Shown here piece by piece: positions 40,800 through 47,928 of a stretch of 47,928 bases of DNA. Position numbers and translations under genes: made by a program. The notes under the pieces were generated by a model. It did not search any database. It was not told the DNA's origin and saw only the letters and a program-made list of their open reading frames with translations. Numbering within the stretch: the stretch's first letter is position 1; each line of letters begins with the position of its first letter. Source of the DNA: Phreatobacter sp. (GTDB lineage: Bacteria > Pseudomonadota > Alphaproteobacteria > Rhizobiales > Phreatobacteraceae); contig JAIEPJ010000172.1 in the NCBI GenBank assembly GCA_019749835.1, forward strand, positions 1 to 47,928. The letters are read 5' to 3'.

Positions 40800-40817
40800 C
40801 GTTCGCTATAACGAACG
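40800..40817. promoter_or_regulatory. Inverted repeat directly before the GST gene
   Basis: CGTTCG (40800-40805), spacer CTATAA, CGAACG (40812-40817) is a perfect 6-bp inverted repeat ending 2 nt before ATG 40820. CTATAAC inside it resembles a -10 box. It may be an operator over a promoter or a small hairpin hiding the start codon. Confidence 0.4.
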
Positions 40818-40819
40818 GC

Positions 40820-41461
40820 ATGAGCCTGATCCTCCACGCCATGCAACGTTCGGCCAATTGCTACAAGGTGCGCCTTCTCCTGGCGCATCTCGGGCTGCCT
40901 TTCGTGCTGAAGGATGTCGATTTCCTGCGCGGCGATACCCGCACACCGACGTTCCTGGCCATGAACCCGCTCGGCCGCGTGCCGGTCGTCCAGCTCGACG
41001 GCGATACCGTGCTGGTCGAATCCAATGCGATCCTCACCTATCTTGGCGAGGGCACCGATTTCGTGCCGCAGGACAAGGTCGAACGCGCGATCATGATGCA
41101 GTGGCTGTTCTTCGAGCAGAACGCCCATCACCCCTCGATCGGTGAGGCCAGATTCTGGATGTCGCTGGTCCCGGGCGGCCGCGAACTGAAGCGCGATCTC
41201 ATCGACGACTGGATGGAACGGGCCGAGCGGGCGCTCTCGCGCATGGAGACGCAGCTGGCGGCAACCCCTTACATCGCCGGTCACCGTTTGACGCTCGCCG
41301 ATCTGGCGCTCTATGCGAACACGCATCTCGCCCACGAGGCCGACATCGACCTTGCCCTGTTTCCCGCGGTACGCGACTGGGTGGCGCGGATCGCTGCCCT
41401 GCCGGGCCATGTGGGCATGGACTGGCGCCCGGCGCCGCTGGAACAGACGAGGGCGCCATGA
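40820..41461 (+). CDS. Glutathione S-transferase family protein
   Basis: A 213-residue GST. The thioredoxin-like domain (about 1-80) opens MSLILHAMQRSANCYKVRLLLAHLGLPF with the catalytic Ser/Asn-Cys region after the first strand, and contains NPLGRVPVVQLDGDTVLVESNAILTYL with the cis-Pro and the glutathione-gamma-glutamyl motif ES. The all-helical C-terminal domain follows, with IAGHRLTLADLALYANTHLAHEAD as N-capping box. The product probably conjugates or reduces small molecules with glutathione in the cytosol. It is coupled to moaE by an ATGA overlap; the pairing has no obvious biochemical meaning. Ribosome binding upstream is weak and replaced by an inverted repeat. Confidence 0.92.
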   Translation: MSLILHAMQRSANCYKVRLLLAHLGLPFVLKDVDFLRGDTRTPTFLAMNPLGRVPVVQLDGDTVLVESNAILTYLGEGTDFVPQDKVERAIMMQWLFFEQNAHHPSIGEARFWMSLVPGGRELKRDLIDDWMERAERALSRMETQLAATPYIAGHRLTLADLALYANTHLAHEADIDLALFPAVRDWVARIAALPGHVGMDWRPAPLEQTRAP

Positions 41462-41913
41462 CGGTCAGGGTGCAGCGCGAGGATTTCGATCTCGGCGCCG
41501 AGGTCAGGCGGCTCACCGCCGGTCGTGTCGAGGTCGGGGCGGTTGCGACGTTCACCGGCCTGTGTCGCGGCCAGACCGGGGCGACGACGGTCGGTGCCAT
41601 GACCCTGGAGACCTACGAGGCGATGGCCCTCGCCGAGCTGCAGCGGATCGAGGACGAGGCGCGCAGCCGCTGGCCGCTGACCGACGTGCTGGTCGTTCAT
41701 CGGTTCGGGCGGATGGAGCCCGGCGACAACATCGTGATGGTCGTGACGCTGTCCGAACATCGGCAGGCCGCCTTCGCCGCCGCCGAGTTCATCATGGATT
41801 TTCTGAAGACGCGGGCGCCGTTCTGGAAATTCGAGGAAACTGGCGAGGCCGGGGGCTGGGTCGCGGCCAAGGACGGCGACGATGCGGCGGCCGATCGGTG
41901 GACGTCGTCCTGA
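41458..41913 (+). CDS. moaE: Molybdopterin synthase catalytic subunit MoaE
   Basis: A 151-residue MoaE. Features: an early VGAVATFTGLCRGQ, the central MTLETYEAMALAELQRIEDEAR, and HRFGRMEPGDNIVMVVTLSEHRQAAFAAAEFIMDFLKTRAPFWKFEE with the active-site Lys residues and the dimer loop. With MoaD it inserts sulphur into precursor Z to make molybdopterin. The start overlaps the GST stop by 4 nt. moaD, normally the partner gene, is not in the window. The gap to the next gene (41914-42106, 193 nt) shows no clear terminator. Confidence 0.94.
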   Translation: MTVRVQREDFDLGAEVRRLTAGRVEVGAVATFTGLCRGQTGATTVGAMTLETYEAMALAELQRIEDEARSRWPLTDVLVVHRFGRMEPGDNIVMVVTLSEHRQAAFAAAEFIMDFLKTRAPFWKFEETGEAGGWVAAKDGDDAAADRWTSS

Positions 41914-42106
41914 CGCGGGCATGTCCGCGCCGCCGACGTGGGGGCGCGATTTGTCCGAACTTCCGCAGCGGTCTTAACCCGACGCAAATGATGAAGCCGG
42001 TTTGTTGCCGGACGCCTGATTGTTTTAGTCAAAACTGGAGGAGATTGCCCTTAAGTCGGATCCATTCGGACCTCGGGCGTCCGTCCGGGGAAGCTTGGCG
42101 ATCGCG

Positions 42107-43894
42107 ATGATGGACACGGCGGACAGCATGACGGCCTATGGCCGGGGCTTGAACAGTATTCCCGTCCGCTTCGCGATGATGAGCTTCGTCCTCGCCAGCC
42201 TGTGCAGCGGTGCCCTCATCCAGATTCTGGCGACGGTCTGGGACCATGCCATGCCATGGTACGCCATTGTGGGCATCGCGATCGGCATCGGTTTCATGCC
42301 GGCGGCGATCACTTTCCTTGCCGCTTCGCAACTCAGCGGATCCATCGTGGCGCTGCGCCGCTCGACCGAGGCTATCGCCGCGGGCGACATGAATGAGCGG
42401 GTCGAGATTGACTGCGCCTGCGAGGTCGGCGGGCTCGCCGACAGCTTCCGCAAGATGGTGGCCCGGCTGAACGCCAACATCTTCCGCATGAACGTGCTGG
42501 CCCACACGGATATGGTCACCGGCCTCCCAAACCGGGTGGTCATCAACCACATCCTGGCGCTTCCCGCCATGCAGGGCACCCAAGGCGACTTCCATGGCGC
42601 CCTGTTCTTCATCGACCTCGACGGCTTCAAGGCGGTGAACGACACCTATGGCCACAGGGCCGGGGACGAATTGCTGCGCCAGGTCAGCCAGCGCATCGTG
42701 GTCGAGGGGTTCGGCCGCAGCCTCGAACAGATCGAGAGCTGCACGACGACTTTCGGGGAACTCTGCGAGACCTGCCCGAAGGAACTGGTCTTCGCGCGTT
42801 TTGCCGGCGACGAGTTCGTGGCATTCGTGCCGGGCGATGCCAGTATCGACAAGGTGCGTCTGCATGCCGATGCCATCGTCGAGGCCATGCGTCGTCCTTT
42901 CAAGGTCTTCGGCAACGACATCCAGGTGGGGGCGAGCATCGGCATCGCCCGGGCGCCGATGGACTCGGCCCGCGGGTCCGAGCTGCTCTCCCTCGCCGAC
43001 TTCGCCATGTATGTCGCCAAGGAGAAGGGCAAGAACAACGCCGTGCTTTTCGATCAGGAACTGCGGGCCCTGGCGCGCGACAAGGCCGAGCTCGAGGCCG
43101 ACCTCCGCCGTGCGATCGCCGATCAGTTGCTGCATGTCCATTTCCAGCCGAAGGTCAGTGCCGACGGCCTGTCGATCATCGGGGTCGAGGCCCTGCTCCG
43201 CTGGACCCATCCCACCCGCGGTGCGGTATCACCCGTCGTCTTCGTCGCCCTCGCCGAAAAGGCGGGTTTGATGCCGGCGCTCGGCACATTCGTCTTCGAG
43301 GCCGCCGTGCGCCAGCATCGCGCGTGGGCGAGCGAGGGGCTCGTCATCGCCATGGCGATCAATGTCTCGCCGAGCCAGTTCGAGGACCCGCACTTCGTGC
43401 GCGGTGTTCTCGGCATCATCGGCGCCAGTGGTGTCGCGCCCGAACTGATCGAGGTCGAGATCACCGAGACGGTCCTGACCAACGACTATGCCGAAACGGC
43501 CGAGAAGGTGCGTCTGCTGCGCCAGGCGGGCGTGACGGTGTCGATCGACGATTTCGGCGTCGGATATTCCAACCTGTCCCAGCTGGCGCAACTCTCGGTC
43601 AATGCGCTGAAGGTCGACCGCTCCCTCATCCTGCGCATCGGCCAGGACCCGAAGGCGGAAGGCATCATCAAGGCCGTTATCGACATGGCCCACGCCCTCG
43701 ACCTCAAGGTGGTCGCCGAAGGCATCGAGACTCCCTACCAGGCTGCATTCCTGCGCAAGGCGGGCTGCGACGCGATGCAGGGCTTCCTGTTCGCCACGCC
43801 GATGGACCCGGGACGGCTTGGGCAGTGGGTCGCCGGCCGCAGTGCGAACCTCGTCTCGCGCCTCCAGTCCGAAGTCCGCCACGCCCTCGCCTGA
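42107..43894 (+). CDS. Membrane HAMP-GGDEF-EAL protein with Cys insertion
   Basis: About 595 residues. Two N-terminal helices (about 20-75), HAMP (about 75-130), GGDEF (about 135-305) and EAL (about 320-580). The GGDEF signature is AGDEF at 42803-42817 (residues 233-237). Just before it lies an unusual insertion containing C212, C220 and C223 ([17 protein letters not shown]), replacing the region of the inhibitory I-site. The EAL domain is intact: [43 protein letters not shown]. It is likely a phosphodiesterase whose GGDEF part senses GTP, metal or redox state. The start is uncertain: TTG 42095 (GGGGAA nearby) and ATG 42107 or 42110. Confidence 0.88.
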   Translation: MMDTADSMTAYGRGLNSIPVRFAMMSFVLASLCSGALIQILATVWDHAMPWYAIVGIAIGIGFMPAAITFLAASQLSGSIVALRRSTEAIAAGDMNERVEIDCACEVGGLADSFRKMVARLNANIFRMNVLAHTDMVTGLPNRVVINHILALPAMQGTQGDFHGALFFIDLDGFKAVNDTYGHRAGDELLRQVSQRIVVEGFGRSLEQIESCTTTFGELCETCPKELVFARFAGDEFVAFVPGDASIDKVRLHADAIVEAMRRPFKVFGNDIQVGASIGIARAPMDSARGSELLSLADFAMYVAKEKGKNNAVLFDQELRALARDKAELEADLRRAIADQLLHVHFQPKVSADGLSIIGVEALLRWTHPTRGAVSPVVFVALAEKAGLMPALGTFVFEAAVRQHRAWASEGLVIAMAINVSPSQFEDPHFVRGVLGIIGASGVAPELIEVEITETVLTNDYAETAEKVRLLRQAGVTVSIDDFGVGYSNLSQLAQLSVNALKVDRSLILRIGQDPKAEGIIKAVIDMAHALDLKVVAEGIETPYQAAFLRKAGCDAMQGFLFATPMDPGRLGQWVAGRSANLVSRLQSEVRHALA

Positions 43895-43969
43895 CGACCC
43901 CGCGGTCCCGCCGCGATCCTGTCCACAGGCCGCTTCGATCGCCGCCGCGGAAAGTGCTATGGCTCGCCC

Positions 43970-45877
43970 ATGCGCTTTCCGCCATCGTTCCTGGACGAGA
44001 TCCGGCAACGCCTCCCGGTGTCGGAGGTGGTGGGAAAGCGCGTCAAGCTGAAGAAGCAGGGCCGCGAATGGCGGGGCCTGTCGCCCTTCAACGCGGAGAA
44101 GACGCCGTCCTTCTACGTCAATGACCAGAAGGGCTTCTACCACTGCTTCTCGTCCGGCAAGCATGGCGATCAGTTCCGCTTCCTGATGGAGACCGAGGGG
44201 GTGAGTTTCCCCGAGGCGGTGGAGCGGCTGGCGGGGGACGCCGGCCTCGCCATGCCGAAGGTCTCGGTCGAGGAGGTGCAGCGCGCCGAGAAGGCGAAGA
44301 CCCTCTATGACGTCATGGAACTGGCAGCGAAGTTCTTCGAGGCCCAGCTGCAGGACCGCGCCGGCGCCAAGGCGCGCGGCTATCTCGCTGGCCGCGAACT
44401 CAGGGCGCCGACCCAGGTCAAGTTCCGCATGGGCTATGCACCGGCCGAGCGTTTCGCCCTGAAGGAGCATCTCGGCGCCAAGGGCGTCTCCGTCGCCGAC
44501 ATGATCGCCGCGGGACTGCTTGTCCATGGCGACGACATCCCCGTTCCCTATGACCGGTTCCGTGACCGCGTCATGTTCCCCATCACCGATCTGAGGGGCC
44601 GCGTGGTCGCCTTTGGCGGCCGGGCGCTGGAGAAGGACGTCCCGGCCAAGTACCTGAACTCGCCGGAGACCGATCTCTTCCACAAGGGCTCGCTGCTCTA
44701 CAATGCCCATGCCGCGCGCGAAGCTGCCCACAAGGCGAACCGCGTCATCGCCGTCGAGGGCTATGTCGACGTCATCGCCATGGTGATGGCCGGCTTCGGC
44801 GAGACGGTCGCCCCGCTCGGCACGGCGCTGACCGAGGGCCAGCTCGACCTGTTGTGGAAGATGGCGCCGGACCCGGTGCTGCTCTTCGACGGCGACAAGG
44901 CCGGGCGGCGCGCCGCCTACCGCGCCGTTGACATCGCCCTGCCGCTCCTCAAGCCGGGCCGCAGCCTCCAGTTCGCCGCGCTACCCGAGGGCCAGGATCC
45001 CGACGATCTCATCCGCTCCTCCGGCCGCGAGGCCATGGATGCCGTACTGGCCCAGGCCCAGCCGCTGGCGAGCATGCTGTGGCAGCGCGAGACCGAGGCG
45101 GGAGTCTTCGGCACGCCGGAGAAGCGCGCCGCCCTGGAAGCCCGCTTCGCCGAGGTGGTGGCGACGATCGGCGACGAGAATGTCCGCCGCCATTACCGCG
45201 ATGACGTCTTCGGCCGCCTCTCCGACCTGTTCCGGCCCATGCAGCGGGAGCGGCGCGGCGGGCCGGGTACGCCGAGCAGGGGCGGAGGCCGGGGCTTCTC
45301 GTCCTTTGCGGTCCCGGACCACCGACCATCGCCGGCGCTTGCCTCCAGCGCCCTGGTGCGCGGGCCGCGTGCCGCCCTGCCGATGCGCGAGGCGCTCATC
45401 CTCACTGCACTGCTCAACCACCCCTGGCTGATCGACGGCCAGGAGGAAGATATCGCCGCGCTCGACCTGCGCCATCCGCAGGCGGAGAACCTCAAGGCGG
45501 CTCTCCTCGACGTGCATGCCCAGGGCGTCGCCGGCGAGGAGGGCGCCTATCAGGAAGCGCTGGTGGCCGGCGGGCACGGGGTGCTGGTCGACCAGGTCCG
45601 GGCGACGGTCTCGCTCAAGGCGGTGTGGGGGGCCATGCCGGAGGCGGCGAAAAGCGACGTCGAAGTGACGTTCGGCCAGCTCTTGGCCTTGCATCGGAAG
45701 AAGCAAGCGCTAATTAAGGAAATCCGGGATGCCGAGCGAGCCTTCGGCGACGACCCGACCGAAGCAAACGAGCACTGGCTTCTCGACGCCAAGCGGCGGG
45801 AAGCGGAACTCGTAGGGACCGAGGCCCTCGTCGAGGGGTTCGGATCGCAATCCGGGCGGGGAGGTCGCAGCGCTTGA
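43970..45877 (+). CDS. dnaG: DNA primase
   Basis: A 635-residue DnaG that makes RNA primers for replication. The N-terminal zinc-ribbon region is present (GREWRGLSPFNAEKTPSFYV, then GFYHCFSSGKHGDQF) but the usual CPFH...CFGC reads SPFN...CFSS, so three of four zinc ligands are replaced. The RNA-polymerase core and Toprim domain are intact: VEGYVDVIAM (catalytic Glu) and LLFDGDKAGRRAAYRA (D-x-D). A Gly/Arg-rich linker (about 425-445) leads to the helicase-binding C-terminal domain. It lies upstream of rpoD, the conserved macromolecular-synthesis arrangement. Confidence 0.96.
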   Translation: MRFPPSFLDEIRQRLPVSEVVGKRVKLKKQGREWRGLSPFNAEKTPSFYVNDQKGFYHCFSSGKHGDQFRFLMETEGVSFPEAVERLAGDAGLAMPKVSVEEVQRAEKAKTLYDVMELAAKFFEAQLQDRAGAKARGYLAGRELRAPTQVKFRMGYAPAERFALKEHLGAKGVSVADMIAAGLLVHGDDIPVPYDRFRDRVMFPITDLRGRVVAFGGRALEKDVPAKYLNSPETDLFHKGSLLYNAHAAREAAHKANRVIAVEGYVDVIAMVMAGFGETVAPLGTALTEGQLDLLWKMAPDPVLLFDGDKAGRRAAYRAVDIALPLLKPGRSLQFAALPEGQDPDDLIRSSGREAMDAVLAQAQPLASMLWQRETEAGVFGTPEKRAALEARFAEVVATIGDENVRRHYRDDVFGRLSDLFRPMQRERRGGPGTPSRGGGRGFSSFAVPDHRPSPALASSALVRGPRAALPMREALILTALLNHPWLIDGQEEDIAALDLRHPQAENLKAALLDVHAQGVAGEEGAYQEALVAGGHGVLVDQVRATVSLKAVWGAMPEAAKSDVEVTFGQLLALHRKKQALIKEIRDAERAFGDDPTEANEHWLLDAKRREAELVGTEALVEGFGSQSGRGGRSA

Positions 45878-45989
45878 CTTGTGTCGGCAAAACGGACGTG
45901 TCACGACCGCACAGGGCAGACGGGGCGGAATGCCATGGTTTACCATGTCTTAAGGACGTGGGCCTTAGGGCGGTGATGTCAGATGTGAC

Positions 45990-46026
45990 GGGGGCGCGCT
46001 GATGGGCGAGCGCAGCCCCTCTTTTT
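45990..46026 (+). terminator. Terminator-like hairpin between dnaG and rpoD
   Basis: GGGG-GC-GCGCT (45990-46000) pairs with AGCGC-AG-CCCC (46009-46019) with a symmetric internal loop and an 8-nt loop, followed by TCTTTTT. It lies about 113 nt after the dnaG stop and 78 nt before the rpoD start, so it may end the dnaG transcript or partly attenuate rpoD. Confidence 0.6.
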
Positions 46027-46103
46027 GCGTTGAGGCGGGCCCTGAACCCGCCACTGGCGCGTCATGCGGGCCGCTTGCGGCGCGTGAGGGATGGACGGTC
46101 TAG

Positions 46104-47928
<1,825 letters not shown>

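Noticed and set aside
40801-40816. LexA box before the GST gene
   Set aside because: The alphaproteobacterial LexA site is a direct repeat GTTC-N7-GTTC; here GTTC and GAAC form an inverted repeat with an 8-nt spacer.
45870-45905. TTGACTT at the dnaG stop as an rpoD -35 box
   Set aside because: No plausible -10 at 16-18 nt; the match is too weak to report as a promoter.

Overview
The window is a gene-dense, high-GC (roughly two-thirds GC) stretch of an alphaproteobacterial chromosome, most likely order Hyphomicrobiales (Rhizobiales), in or near the Bosea/Phreatobacter/Methylobacterium/Bradyrhizobium side of the order. The evidence is a MoxR-DUF58-DUF4159 operon, a Rieske/cytochrome b/cytochrome c1 operon with separate b and c1 genes, a DnaG whose N-terminal zinc ligands are mostly lost, an L25 with an Ala/Pro tail, an Omp25-like porin, perfect CtrA boxes, and an intergenic palindrome of the type common in rhizobial genomes. 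I see no tRNA, rRNA, IS element, phage or CRISPR. This is ordinary core chromosome with small accessory pockets.

Layout. 1-6782 (minus): moxR, DUF58, BatA/DUF4159 and a large membrane protein cut by the window edge, a Bat-like envelope operon. 6931-9693 (plus): DUF1285, Nudix CoA pyrophosphatase, small membrane protein and CCA-adding enzyme, the last three joined by 4-nt overlaps. 9829-13598: a membrane GGDEF-EAL protein, then a FeeM/autoinducer-synthase-like gene behind two tandem CtrA boxes, with a small partner gene. 13606-18238 (minus): YodC-like protein, an oxidative sugar-acid type cluster (aldehyde dehydrogenase, SDR, XylX-like FAH-fold dehydratase), and a C-terminally anchored membrane protein. 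18697-19975: porin-like OMP and trmL. 20286-24975: the bc1 complex operon, then mtnP and apt, which together turn methylthioadenosine into AMP. 25090-29931 (mostly minus): LysR regulator, two MaoC-fold hydratases, a palindromic repeat, ychF, pth, rplY. 30060-35849: secreted SnoaL-like protein, secreted unknown, YfhO-type membrane protein, histidine kinase without a neighbouring regulator, membrane protein. 36014-37089: NTF2-like protein and a tandem pair of tiny secreted cysteine proteins that share an upstream promoter-like element. 37336-41913: aspartate aminotransferase, Bug-type solute-binding protein, PAP2-family membrane protein, GST, moaE. 42107-47928: second GGDEF-EAL protein, then dnaG and rpoD (rpoD cut by the window edge).

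Most interesting points: (i) a candidate acyl-signal synthase with two perfect TTAA-N7-TTAA boxes exactly 33 bp apart, implying cell-cycle (CtrA) control of a small-molecule signal, next to a c-di-GMP gene; (ii) two paralogous small secreted YC-x2-CLC proteins, each preceded by the same TGAACC-N16-CGACCC element, which looks like a promoter for an extracytoplasmic-function sigma factor; (iii) a GGDEF domain with a cysteine-bearing insertion just before a degenerate AGDEF active site.
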